Shown here: one piece after another, positions 11,409-23,031 of the stretch
How positions within the stretch are numbered: the stretch's first letter is position 1
Layout: each line of letters opens with the position of its first letter
Source: Erigeron canadensis
Lineage: Eukaryota; Streptophyta; Magnoliopsida; Asterales; Asteraceae
Reading direction: 5' to 3'
DNA length: 64,000 nucleotides
Assembly: GCF_010389155.1 (NCBI RefSeq)
Contig: NC_057769.1
Coordinates: 9,052,735 to 9,116,734, forward strand
Translations under genes and position numbers: made by a program
The notes under the pieces: model-generated
The model's database searches: none
Seen by the model: only the letters and a program-made list of their open reading frames with translations
What the model was told of the DNA's origin: nothing

Positions 11409-13075
11409 TGTTGTCTTAACCGGGTCTATGTTAAAAGCTATTTCCCACATTGTTTTTAGGTTGTTTTATATGTAATTGTTAGTCATTTTAATGTATATTC
11501 GATGCTTTATGGTATGTGCGAGTGCTTTCAGGTTTATGACGTCTAAAACGGATGAAAATGGCCAAAAGCGACTTTAGAAAGGATGAAATGATGTTTGTGG
11601 AAGTTACGGGTGAAGGAGGTGTGGAAAAAGATGTTAAAGTGAAGAAATCATGATGGAAGAAGTGTAACTCCCGTTAGAATGGTTAACTCCCGTTAAAAGG
11701 ACCAAGTATAACCATTTCAGCACTTAACTCCCGTTAGCCAAATCATAACTGCCGTTAAGAGGAAGGTGAGATTACAAGCTCTCGCTAACTACCGTTAGGG
11801 GTCAGACTAACAGTCGTTAGTCACTGAAGGACTGATGGTGCAACAAAATTCTAACTCACTGAAGGACTGATGGTGCAACAAAATTCTAACGGGCGTTAGA
11901 AAAAAGGACCAAAAGTGCACAAATTTGCTAGTTGACCCATGTAACGGCCGTTACACCTCCCTAACGGCCGTTAGTCGCTGATTTCATATATATAACATCT
12001 TTTATTGCTTATGGACGGAACTTATCTCTTTTTTACCGCTTAAAAACCTTAGAAACGCGAAGAACAAATTGGAAAGCTCTTGTAGGTCGATTTCTATCAT
12101 CTATTTGTTCAAGAATATCAAGTTCTATTCAAGGATTCATTATTTCTTCCGAATTCATCAATACTATCGGTACAATATGATTTCTTTTAATAGTATTTGT
12201 GTTTCCTTGGTTATTATGAGTGGCTAAATCTTATTTGCACCCGCTTGGGTAGTGAACATGTCATAGGGTCGTTGTGAATGTTACTTGCAAACGTTGAACA
12301 AGGTTTTGACGTTTAATCGAAGATCCATATTTATTTGAGTTTAAATATTGTTTTCATCTTTTGTATTTATTGATTGATAATCGTAATTAGAAGTTCGGAA
12401 GAAATCTATGTCATTGTCAATTGGTTTATGAAAAGGTTGATCGGTCTATGATTAATCTACAGTCGTTGGAGTTCGGAAGAAAACAACGATAAAGATTTTA
12501 AACAATTAAATTCATTTTGAATGTGTAAACACTTATGATAGAGGAATCTGATTAGGTTAATAAGCAGTTCGGAAGAAAGCTTTTATAGGTTAAATCGTAA
12601 AAATCAACTCAGGATCTTAAGGCTTAATTGTTTTGAATAGAAATTAAACGCGGAAGCGATAACTATATTTGGAGCAATTAAAGTGTCAAGTATAACGGAA
12701 GTTCGTCTTGTCTATCTTTTGAGTCGTTCAACAAATGCAAGTAATGTTTAGACCCGATGATTGGCATGTGAGTTGATCCAAGTGGGTGTCCTTTTAAATT
12801 ATTGTTCGAAATTCAACAACAAATATTCTCTTGCGATTAATCATACGGGATTACTGACTTATCTTACTAACTCTTGCAAAGTGACAATTCGGCCACAAAA
12901 CCCCCTTTTAATCTGAATCACTTTATTGTAATAATTGCTTAATAAGTCCTTGTGTTCGACCTCGTACTTACCAAGTCACTATATTGCATACGAACGGGTA
13001 CACTGCCCGCAAGTGTGTAGTAGTCAGTAGCTAGGTATTTCGTGTTTATAAATTTAAGACTAGAAAATACACATC
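11409..13075 (+). mobile_element. Solo-LTR-like element, same family as 43963-45465
   Basis: The right end (TATATTGCATACGAACGGGT, then CACTGCCCG, ending ACACATCA) matches the right end of the solo LTR at 45465, and the left part shares the block ATT(C/T)GATGCTTT..ATGGTAT..TTTCAGG. No PBS or coding sequence follows, so this is a single LTR. The left border near 11409 is uncertain and I see no clean 5 bp target duplication. The middle part, with the motif cassette, differs completely from the sister copy. Confidence 0.65.
11665..11996 (+). promoter_or_regulatory. Array of nine TAACnnnnGTTA palindromes upstream of a TATA box
   Basis: Nine 12-mers of the form TAACnnnnGTTA (for example TAACTCCCGTTA three times and TAACGGCCGTTA twice) lie between 11665 and 11973. 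A TATA-like ATATATATAAC follows at about 11985-11995. The TAAC..GTTA ends are inverted copies, so each motif is a potential dimer binding site. The position matches LTR U3, just upstream of the transcription start. Confidence 0.75.
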
Positions 13076-13154
13076 AGTGGTCAAAAATACCAAAAAAATA
13101 AGATTATATGGTCCCATAATCTCAATTTTTCTAGATTGAAAGGGGTGGGTTAAT

Positions 13155-13290
13155 ATTTTAAATACCGGTATATACCGGCCAGTATTACTGGTGTCGAAGG
13201 TTATCTTGGTATTTTAAGTCTGGTATTTTTTTCCGGTATTTCTATTATTCAATACCAGCTGGTATTCCCGATATTACCGTTCTGTTATTT
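13155..13290. repeat. Cluster of CCGGTATT-type motifs
   Basis: Short variants of ACCGGTAT / ATACCGG / CCAGTATTACTGG recur about ten times in both orientations within 135 bp. Subterminal motif clusters of this sort occur in hAT transposons, but no terminal inverted repeats are visible, so the source is unknown. Confidence 0.45.
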
Positions 13291-13557
13291 TAATTTCTTT
13301 TTTGTGAATTTTTTTTAAAATTATTTTTATAATATATTAATGTTATTATTTGTTATTTGTGAACTTTAAAACTTATATTTTATTATGAAATACTAATTAA
13401 AATGAACGACGACGAGTCATGAAATAGCAACCACTTTACTAAAAATACAAGATAAAATACTTTTTTTATTTTATGTTAAAATATTAAATACCGAAATTTG
13501 ACATGTATTGAGAGTTGAGACCATCGAATCATATTGTAACATAAAAATTCACAACTT

Positions 13558-14036
13558 TTTTTTGAACGACAGTTTTATATTAAATAGACAACCAGCAAGA
13601 TGCTAGAAGTCAAAAGTACAACTACATATATAAATAAAGAGTTAACAATATAACATCTCTTATCCGCATGATCAGCTAGCTATAATACTCCTACACGTGA
13701 AAACAAAAGAGGGTTCTCTGACCATTCTTCCCATGAAATCCTATGTTTCTTGAATCTATTAGAAAACCACAAATAAGAGAAGGTAACTTAGAATTGAACA
13801 AAATTATGTCACGTTTCTTGGATAGATTAAAAATTGCATCATTCTGAAATCTCCACAATTCCCACCAAGTAACATAAATGATAACATAAATGATCAACTT
13901 GTAATACTTATCATTATAGTTGTTGTCCACGAATCGAATAATCTCCATGAAGTTGAGATGGACAAAATTTGAATATCAAGTCATTAATAAATTTATTAAT
14001 GGAACTCCAAACTTTTTTTTTTTAGCAATCCACCAA
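13558..14036 (-). mobile_element. 5'-truncated LINE (L1-type) with long target-site duplication
   Basis: A T-run at 13558-13564 is the poly(A) tail of a minus-strand insertion, next to the LINE 3'-end phrase GAACGACAG...CCAGCAAGATGCTAG. The minus-strand frame 13948-13691 contains TWWELWRFQNDAIF, the typical end of a LINE reverse-transcriptase/zf-RVT region. A 22 bp direct repeat flanks the unit (13536-13557 and 14037-14058), as expected for target-primed reverse transcription. Confidence 0.75.
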
Positions 14037-14058
14037 GTAACATAAAAATTCACAACTT

Positions 14059-15470
14059 AACACAACAAGCATCTATTAAGTTTAAGTAGAAGTTTGCTAA
14101 TATTGAACAAGACAAACCACCCTTCCTTGAAGCCTACAAGAAGCCACCTCATGGGTAAAAAAATGATCCCTGCTTGCTTGTAAGAGAAAGATCTGTATTC
14201 CACGTGTAAGAAAGTCCGATGAGCAGCCCAGGTCCCATGTTTCCTATCTTTACCTTTTGCGCACCTTTAGATCACATCCATTTTTTTCTTTTTTCACAAA
14301 ATATCAAGCAAATGTTTCTACGTTAATCCTTTTCTTTTCACATTTTGCATATCGACAAAATTCGCAATTTACTTCACTGCGTAAAGATAAAACTGAAATA
14401 AAAGTACTACAATATTATATTTACTTTTTACGAACTAGCTAACTACTAGTTGAAAAGAGTTTTTAAATACAAGACTTTAAGTCGGGTGTTAAGTTAATTC
14501 AATTGATCGAAAAACATCTTTTGAACAATGGTGACGCCACCTAGAGATCGTTCTTAATTTGTCTTGGTCGAAATACTTGTATCTTTGTTTAATTTAACTA
14601 TATACGAGTATTTGTCTAGTTTCTATAGAAGGTTATAAAAAAAACTTGTTTCATAGTACTCTACTTATACTAGTATTAAATATTTTAAAAAATAGACTCT
14701 TACTAATAATGTATTTTTTAAATCACAAGATGCCTTTTGTCATTTTGGAACAAAATGCTTAAAACCGATAACTATTTATAATAACAATTTTCTTGTTAGT
14801 ATGTCTTTCTGATAATATATTTTAACCACCATTTTATATCCGGTTGTTGATATTTGTTTCTTCATAGATGTATAATTCCTATACCTTAGCTATTAATACA
14901 ACATTTTGCATATGACTTACCTTTTAACTACTATGGGGAATCCAATAAAAACATGGACTCAGCAGGCAAACAACCAGCGGCTTATTAAAAATGAGTTGGG
15001 TTGGATCGATAAAACATCCACAATCACAAGTTTATTATTACATACCAAAAGGAAACGATTGATCCTCCTAAACCTTTATAAATTCTTAGTGGTCTCTCAA
15101 TCCCCCAAATTATGAATACTACTTACATTCACCTCTGTAAAATGTATGATGAAAAACGTTACATATCTTATTAGTCGTCACTCGTCATCATTAGTTACAA
15201 CTTGTTGTAATATATAAAACAGGAACAATTGGGTAAGTAATTGTTGGCAATAGGAGAGCTGACACCCTGGCATGTGCTATTCGTATCTTGTTTTTAGGTT
15301 TAGACTTTGGAGTGGTTGATGAAGTTTGACTCTTTAAGGGAATTGAGGGAGTCAAAATTACTCAAAGTCAACCATCCACCTTTGAGTGAGATTGACAATT
15401 TAAGTCGTATATGATTATGATCCTAATTTGAAAACGAAAGGTCGGTGTTATGGATTTCAGCAATGTTTAA
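14059..15470. other. Intergenic DNA; nothing recognised
   Basis: AT-rich sequence with short open frames lacking motifs (for example 14257-14442 and 14906-15115). No transposon ends, RNA gene or conserved exon is found. Confidence 0.5.
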
Positions 15471-15687
15471 TACTCCCTGTTATAATTTAACTTTTTGAGT
15501 ATTTTTTCTTTTAACTTTGACCGTAAATATTTTTGTTTGTGTTATATAACATTTGATATAACATACATGAATTGATTGAGTTTTAAATGTACTTTTCATT
15601 GATATAAATTTCATCAAATGAAATATAACACAAACAAAGATATTTATAGTCAAACTCGAAATAAAAAGACTTGATCAATCAAAATAG

Positions 15688-15690
<3 letters not shown>
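15471..15690. mobile_element. Stowaway-like MITE, right end lost
   Basis: The left end ACTCCCTGTTATAATTTAAC resembles the CTCCCTCCGTCCC Stowaway terminus. An arm containing TTTGTTTGTGTTATAT (about 15533-15548) is inverted as ATATAACACAAACAAA (about 15622-15637), giving a fold-back. The right terminus runs into the AT repeat. Confidence 0.6.

Positions 15691-15691
<1 letters not shown>

Positions 15692-15746
<55 letters not shown>
15692..15746. repeat. AT dinucleotide microsatellite
   Basis: About 55 bp of uninterrupted AT/TA, replacing the right end of the Stowaway-like MITE. The following 770 bp, to about 16500, show no recognised feature. Confidence 0.9.
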
Positions 15747-15749
<3 letters not shown>

Positions 15750-16513
15750 GAGTTTTAGAAAATATACACTTAAAAGGCCAACCAGTTATTCTAAATGGAC
15801 CATTTGTACTATTTAAGCTTGACACATCCTATATAAGAATGAACATGAGACTAGTACGATATTATGGTAGAGTCTCTAAAAGATCAAATCATGATACCGG
15901 TCACATGGTTCTTTTTGGAATTTGATATCACTTTCCTATAATTCAATATTATTTCCTGGTACCAGAATTAGTCGAAATTAGATGGGGACTTATTAAATTA
16001 TGCTCATTCCTTATACACTCTTTGATGCAATGCATATTTTATATTATTTTAATAACCATGTTATATTTTACTTTATAGAATTATGATATGATATGATATA
16101 CTTTAAAGTTTAAAACTATAAATGTATAACATTAATGTGGATTTTGGTACTAGATTGTCGAAAAGGGTTATTGTAACCAACTTTGAGTAGCTCTAAAAGA
16201 TCATTAGAGTGACTTTGTATGATGACTATATAATATGAGTACGTTTTTTTTCAGTGAAAATAAGTTTGTTATTTTAGGTCAGAATCTTTAACAACAACTA
16301 TTTAGAGATTGTATTAACAGGATACATATTTTCTTTCAGATAAAAACATGCTCAATATTTAACTTTTAAGCATTTCATAACACTAATTTAACAAGAATGT
16401 ACAATATATTGTTGTAATGTAAATTCTATTAAATGTATTGATAAGAAATATCAATTTATATTAGATCAAACAAACATTTTTATGGTAATTTAATACATAT
16501 ATATATATATATA

Positions 16514-17403
16514 CTAGGTATTTTACCCGCACGATGTGCGGTAGCTTTAAAGTTGATTTATTTCTTTTTATTTTATAAAGCGAACCCTACAAATAAAATT
16601 ACAACATACAAAATCACTGAAAACTCATGAACCAACTGCTACTTTTATTGTCATGAATAAGCATTATTAACATAAACGAACTTGTTTTTTTGCAAGACAT
16701 CAATGAGAACTCGATAAACTGTGTAATCAAGGTTAAGATATTGCGTATCTCAAATAGTTTGCATAAAAAAAAAAAACTTGCTACACCATACAATCTTGAT
16801 ATGATTTAACAATTAGTATTTACATTTGAATATTTCAAATAATTTTTAAATATATTTTTACATTTTAAGGTATAAGTATTTTTTTTGTTACATATACGGA
16901 TTTTTATATTGATAATGACATAATGTTATAGAACTTGTGTATTTGATACGGGTCTAAAATCTAATAATGTTTAAGGTGATCCAAAATATATTGGATGGTA
17001 TTGTTTTCATGTTGATACAATTTACATACATATAATTGAAAGTAATGTTATATTTTAAATTGGTTATAGATTACTCTGAATATTAAAATTAAAATAAGAT
17101 AATATGGTCTTAAAGATTGCACACATAAATTCCGAATAAATTTAGTTCCTAAAAAGTTGACGATGTTTACCATTGTTTCTTTTCTTTTCTATTTTCTTTT
17201 TAATTTTATGTTTATTTCTATTTCTATTTTCTTTTAATAATTAATTTATATAAATATATGAGATAAAATATTATGAAAAATTATAATAATTATACATAGG
17301 ATAAATCCTACATGGCAATGTTTAAGCATATCTTTGATTTTGAAGAAGCTTTAGAATCATTTGTTTAACTACTCTTTTAATATATATATATATATATATA
17401 TAT
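16514..17403 (-). mobile_element. Non-autonomous Helitron, copy A
   Basis: Read on the minus strand, the 3' end is a hairpin CCGCACATCGTGCGG followed by GTAAAATAC and CTAG, then host T: the Helitron 3' signature. The 5' side has TATATTAAAAGAGTAGTT, like Helitron 5' ends, preceded by an expanded TA repeat. Copy B (52004-52938) shares both ends, including the block TTGCCA..TAGGATTT..ATCCTATGT. No Rep/helicase is encoded. Confidence 0.7.
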
Positions 17404-17539
17404 CTTAATAAAATTATAGGAAAAACTTCCTAAAAGAAAATCATTCTATAAGGAAGAAAAAAAAGTTGATACATTGGATAAAATCATAAAATACTACTAC
17501 GTAAAGTATGTAACTTTGATTCCAAAATGTTTATTTCTT

Positions 17540-17985
17540 TATTAGAATGACATAGCTTTTATTATTAAAGATCGACTAGCAAGACACTAGTGACCCCAAA
17601 TGATATAATACAAATACAAGAATAAGAGGCAAAGCTAATCAAATGTTTATTAGGTTCCGTCATTAAACATGTGGTTGTCATCTTTACTTTCTCTTTAAAA
17701 AGTGACATACCGATTCGTAAAAACCTACTTTTCTATTAAAACGATCAAAATTACGATACAAACAATACTCTTAACAAAAAAGAAAGGAAAAGAAAGCCAT
17801 TATTATCTGTTTTGGTTAACTTCCTTGTTATTCTATTTTTTTTAAGAACGACATTTTTAATCTACTCTTACTCCTAAATTATGTGTATGTCTGGGATGAA
17901 ACCAAAGATTCTCAAAAATCTCTATCAATCCTCCCAAGGTCAAAAACCTTACCAATGGGCCACCAACCCCATTGGAAAATTATTA
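17540..17985 (-). mobile_element. LINE 3'-end fragments
   Basis: The phrases GATCGACTAGCAAGACACTAGTG (17571-17593) and, after a T-run at 17837, AAGAACGACA with ACCAATGGGCCACCAACCCC (about 17951-17970) match the 3' non-coding tail pattern of plant LINEs and resemble the LINE at 13558. They are degraded and carry no intact frame. Confidence 0.45.
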
Positions 17986-18009
17986 TTTTTTTCTTAATTA
18001 AATTTGTTT

Positions 18010-18180
18010 TTATAAGTTATTATCATTATTGTTATTGTTATTGTTATTATTATTATTATTATTATTACTATTTTAACATTCATTGCATATAAAATTCATA
18101 TTATTATTATTATTATTATTATTATCATTATTAGTGTTGTTGTTGTTGCTGTTATTATTGTTATTATTATTATTATTATT
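18010..18180. repeat. TTA/ATT trinucleotide-rich tract
   Basis: Two blocks of TTA/ATT repeats with TTG variants (18023-18075 and 18098-18180). Confidence 0.85.
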
Positions 18181-18342
18181 TGAACAACACCTATATTAAT
18201 CTAGATTAGAGAGTTGAGCCATTTATGAATCCGTATATCTCAAGTAACTCGTAACCCCTCGATATACCTCTAGGAGAAGTTCTCTTTAGGAAATATTGTT
18301 AAGGAAGAAATTATTAGCAAGACTTAGACTCAACATCTTTAA

Positions 18343-18740
18343 CTGACGTTTGGTTCGCGAAATTTTCAGGAATTCGTTTGAATTGGATTCTGAATTCAAT
18401 CATTTACCATGTTTGGTTGAGAAGAAAGAAAGAAATTGTAATTGTAAATTTTTCATCAAATTCCTTAAATCATGGAACATCACAAAATGGATGGAAAGTT
18501 TAACATTACAATGGAATGGAATGTTTGTAAGTTTACAAAAAAACCCTTAAACAAATAAAAATTTATTATTATTTATGTTATTATTATTACTATTATTATT
18601 TTAATAACTATTTTAATTAAATTATTTTAATTATTTTTATATTCATTTATTAGTATACATTATTTTCATATTATTATTCATATTATATTTTTATATTCAA
18701 TTATTATTATTTTTAAGTTGTTATTATTATTTAATATTTA

Positions 18741-18780
<40 letters not shown>

Positions 18781-19681
18781 GATTTAATATTTACATTCAT
18801 TCTATTACTGTTTTTGCTATTATTATTATTATTAATATTTTTAATCTTATTATTATTATTATTATAACTATTATAATAATTGTTATCTTTCTATCATTAT
18901 TTATTACTTATTTGATTGCTATTATTATTTATAAACTACTATTATTATTTATTATTAATTATATATTTATATTATTATTTATTTATACATTATTATTACT
19001 ATTTTCTATTATCATTATATTTTATTGTTTTTATATTAATATTAATATTTTTATAATTTATAATTTTTATTTTTATTATTAATAAAAATAATGCGAATTA
19101 AAGTTACTTTTATTATTAATATTTATATCTTTGTTAATATTTATATTATTATACTAATATTATTAATATTTAGTAATATTATTATTTCTATTATAACTTT
19201 TACATTAATATATATATATATATTTTTTATCTTTATTATTACAGAAACGCCAATTAAAATTACGTTTATTGTTTATTTTGATGTTTTTTTAATGTTATTA
19301 ATATTTATTATGAATATTAATAGTTTTATTATTATTTTTATATTAATATTAAGATTTTTTATTATTTATACTTATTATTTTTAATATTTAAAATTTCTAT
19401 TATAAATTTTATATTAATATTAACATTTTTTTATTTATATTTATTATTTATATATTTTTAATTATTTATATATTTTTTATTTTTTATAAAAAGAGTTGAA
19501 TAAAGGGTATTATTGTCATTTTCCATACTTTGAATTCAGATTCCTTTAACTAAATTATATTGAATTATGTCAACCAAACAAATGATAAGATTTTTAACTT
19601 TTAAATTCCCATTTCTTTAAATTCTAATTCTTTTGACATATTCGAATTTTCTTTAAAAACATTATGTGAACCAAACAACCC
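18343..19681. mobile_element. MITE-like element expanded by AT/TTA low-complexity DNA
   Basis: The left end GACGTTTGGTTCGCGAAATT and the right end (reverse complement GGGTTGTTTGGTTCACATAA) form inverted termini with the TTTGGTTC core. TTTAA flanks both sides (18338-18342, 19682-19686), compatible with a TAA-type target duplication of PIF/Harbinger. The arms (to about 18570 and from about 19485) also share complementary AATTC-rich sequence. The 900 bp between is almost purely A/T, with TTA/ATT/TAT runs. Confidence 0.6.
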
Positions 19682-19729
19682 TTTAAGGACAACTCCCTTT
19701 ACCTCATACTCGAAAGCCTCGTCATATGG

Positions 19730-19870
19730 AGTAGTTGTCACTTGGTCTAACTCAAGTGGTTAAGCTATTATCTAATTTAACTGTCTTAGTCAAGCCTCAA
19801 AAAAAGCTCATGGTCCTAAGGGAGTTAAAAACCGATCGTCACATTATACTTGATACATGTGTACTCTTTA

Positions 19871-19934
<64 letters not shown>

Positions 19935-20065
19935 GCTCGAAAGTCTGGAGTAACATGTTTGAATCATTAAAAATTATACATATATGGGCTTTCAAAATTT
20001 TAAATCTAGGTCATAAATTTAGTCATTTTCGTTTTTATATTTTAAGTATTAATAAGTATACAAAA
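19730..20065 (+). repeat. ATT microsatellite inside a SINE-like stretch
   Basis: TGGTCTAACTCAAGTGGTTAAG (about 19743-19764) resembles a tRNA-type A box, but a matching B box is not clear. A pure ATT run follows at about 19867-19933 and explains the poly-Ile and poly-Leu frames here. Confidence 0.4.
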
Positions 20066-20426
20066 TCTTATATATTAATAAAACAAAATTTTTATGATAT
20101 CATTATTTTATAAATAATGCTTACTTGTCATTATTGGATTTATTCATATGAATTATATCTTTTTTATTTTCTTGATTTATGACATCATTTTATTTTAAAT
20201 TTAGATTTTTTGTTTAATTTACTTATGATATTATAAGCATTTTCCTTCTTTAAGTTTATTTAAATTTTATATTTTTATTTATGATGTCTTTTTTTATTAC
20301 AAAAATAGTTTTTTTTTTGAAAACTCTAATATTTTATACATGGTCTTTTAGATTTTCATCATCGAAATAATTTTATCATAATAGATTTTTTAAATTATTT
20401 GCATGATATGCGGGTTAATAAGCTAA
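20066..20426 (+). mobile_element. Small non-autonomous Helitron, copy D
   Basis: Starts TCTTATATATTAATAAAAC after host A and ends with a small hairpin GCATGATATGC, then GGGTTAATAAG and CTAA before host T, the TC...CTRR signature with A/T insertion. 361 bp, non-coding. Confidence 0.6.
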
Positions 20427-20784
20427 TCATATATACTCGAAATATAAGGGTATACTATTCCGAAATTATGCATATGGTTGAACTATCTCATAGTTCTTAC
20501 ACATCGACGTGACTTAATATTACAAAATTTCTATCAATAAGCCCGGGTTGAAACCGAGTTAATTAACTAGTATATAAAAATTGGTAAAAAAAAGCCCGGA
20601 ACGGGGATGAGTTTGCTCATCTCAAGAGCACGCCCAAGTTATTATATTATTTCAAATTTTGTGTTCTTCATAAGGAGAGATTCATGTTGTAGAAATAAAT
20701 TTTGACGGATATACTATACCTTTCTTTTTGTTTATAATAACTTGTTAATTAACATCTACAAATAAATTCGTGAATTTAATGAAT

Positions 20785-20984
20785 GTAGGGCGTAGCTTTT
20801 AAGGGGCGGAGAGGGGCGCCCGACCCCCCCAATTTTTTTTTTTTACGATGTAAGAGGTATATTGTTTTCGTGTAGAAAATTTTTGATATACTCGGTTTCG
20901 ACCCTTCATTTTAAAAAAAAATAGTGTTAGGGAAAAGAAAATTTAGATCCCGACCCCCAACTGAAAATTTTCAAGCTTCGCTAC
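20785..20984. mobile_element. hAT-like MITE, 200 bp
   Basis: Imperfect inverted ends (GTAGGGCGTAGCTTTT at the left; GTAGCGAAGCTTGA reading inward from the right) with G-rich and C-rich subterminal segments. Flanking 8 bp TAATGAAT (20777-20784) and TTATGAAT (20985-20992) match 7 of 8. Confidence 0.55.
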
Positions 20985-21029
20985 TTATGAATTGTATTCC
21001 ATGTTTTATTTCGTGAAATTCATCATAAA

Positions 21030-21450
21030 ATTTGGGCCATACTCTTCCTAGAATAGGCTTTCACAAGATTTTGAGGAGATCGCGCATCAGCTCTGAGATA
21101 TTCCTTAACCCTTTTCCGTTACAGGTAAAGAGAAGGCAGAATTCGTTATCGGAGTATCCTCCGCCAACTAACCTGAGCATGCTCTCTAACATCACATACG
21201 AGATTCTTTGTCTGGCTTTTCTCACTCCTTAAGGAAGTGTCTCTTCCGAGTCTTTTCTCACCTGCTTTCCTAAGCTAAGTCAGACATTCAAATCAAGTAA
21301 AGCGAATGAGAAACCTTCTTGGAATCAGTTCGTTCGGGAGGGTGTGTTAGTGTCAGTACGGGGTGTGGTACTGGTTCTCATTTCCTGGTTTGGATTTCAG
21401 GCACCTATGGTTACGCTAATGATGTCGACATCAAATTTGAGTGTGTTTTT
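21030..21450. other. Higher-GC block, possibly organelle-derived
   Basis: About 400 bp stands out from the AT-rich surroundings by base composition. The style (AAAGAGAAGGCAGAATTCG, CTAAGCTAAGTCAGAC) recalls plant mitochondrial intergenic DNA. No organellar gene is recognised, so a nuclear insertion of mitochondrial DNA is only a suggestion. Confidence 0.25.
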
Positions 21451-22740
21451 GTAGAAACTCATTAATAGTGAGTAGCTATCTTCCTCTTCTAAATCAATAA
21501 AAGTGATTTGTTTGTTTGGTTTACATGGTTCGACAAGTTATGCATTAATGAACTTGTAAGAAATAAAATGTGTAATGTGATACAGTTGTCGACAATGATA
21601 TATATTTTTTTTTACTCAATTGAGTACTTTGGTAAATTTAAACGGTTTTTTTTATGGTTAGAGAGTTAGAGTAACTCCAATTAAGTAACTATTTTTAGTT
21701 AGCTATAGTTTCTTTAAGCATTTTTAAAATTGTGGCGTTTGTGGGTATTTATTTTTGTTTAAACCTTAAAGACATATTTGTAGCATATATGTTTTTGAGT
21801 TTTTGCCCTTTTTTAAGAAAAATCCATGTAATATATAAGAATCTTTGTAAGGATGTTTGTATAATTAGAGACAAAGATTAAAAAGTTTATGGATAGGAAA
21901 TGATTTTAATGATACACATATAAAAATATGATTTGACGGTTGACCAGACAATTAAGAACACCTAGAGACGTTTTTAGTATTGACAATAATTTAATACTTA
22001 GTTCATCAATACGATATAAAACTTGATGTAATCCATCTCCAATGAAGATATCAGAGTTATGCAAATATTTTGATGCAACAATATTTAAACTACTATATAT
22101 TGCACCAAATATGATGATAACATTATACATCACACTAAATTCATACAATCACTTGTTATAGCATATCTGTATTACTAACAACAATTAAATATTGCTCAAT
22201 AACAACGGTCGACATGTACAAAACAATTTTAGTTACATTTAACAAGTAATAGAATAGTAACAACTAACAACATGTGACACATAGTATATAACCATTTGTT
22301 GTATCGCGTGAAATGTCATTTTGTATTGTAGATACCATCATGGATGAAAATTGTTAATGATTACAATAATAATATTATCGGTCATTTGATGTATTTGCTC
22401 AACAAATTATTATGCACAATAATGGCGGTTATATGTACAAAATAATTTTGGTTACACGCAACAAGTGATAGAAAGTCTAACAACATGTCACACATATAAC
22501 CATTTATTGTACCTTGACAAACCCCGTTTTGTATTGTAAATATAAATACGATTTTGGATGAAAATTTTTACTGATTATAATATCATCGGTCATTTAATGT
22601 ATTTTGTGAAAATGTTTCACGAAATTTAAAGCAGACTTCAAGAAAAACTCCATTTTCTAACAAAAAATCAGGTGAATAACGATTATTAAGCACAAAAGAT
22701 CTTGAAAAAACAAAATCGAAAAATAATCCACCAACCGTTT
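21451..22740. other. Intergenic DNA; nothing recognised
   Basis: AT-rich. Two similar stretches (about 22170-22400 and 22385-22610) repeat phrases such as AACAACATGT(G/C)ACACAT, GTATTGTA..T and TCGGTCATTT(G/A)ATGTATTT about 215 bp apart, suggesting an old tandem duplication. No exon is found. Confidence 0.45.
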
Positions 22741-23031
22741 ACTTTTCAAAGTACAGACCAAAATATAAGGACATTATTGTAAAATCCACTTGTCTTCATC
22801 TTACATGCCCATCTTTGAATCCCCCCTGTCCCAGAAAAACCCCCCCAACTTTTGTAAAAACTAAACCCCCAACAGGCGCGTGTCTCCACTCTCCTTCCCT
22901 CCTCACGTGCCGGAAACTTAAAGCCACCGCCACCTGTCACACACATTTTTCAACCCTACATATATACATACACAATATATACATATACACACACACATAA
23001 ACACACCTAAAAAAAAACACACTAATCAAAG
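22741..23031 (+). promoter_or_regulatory. UXS promoter and 5'UTR
   Basis: The 290 bases before the ATG include C-rich tracts and CTCACGTGCC with a G-box core CACGTG at about 22902-22907. CTACATATATACATAC at about 22955-22970 could be a TATA region, followed by CA-rich leader sequence. Confidence 0.4.

Noticed and set aside
19091..19384. Open frame rich in Ile/Phe/Tyr resembling a membrane protein
   Set aside because: It is translation of A/T-only simple repeats, not a conserved protein.
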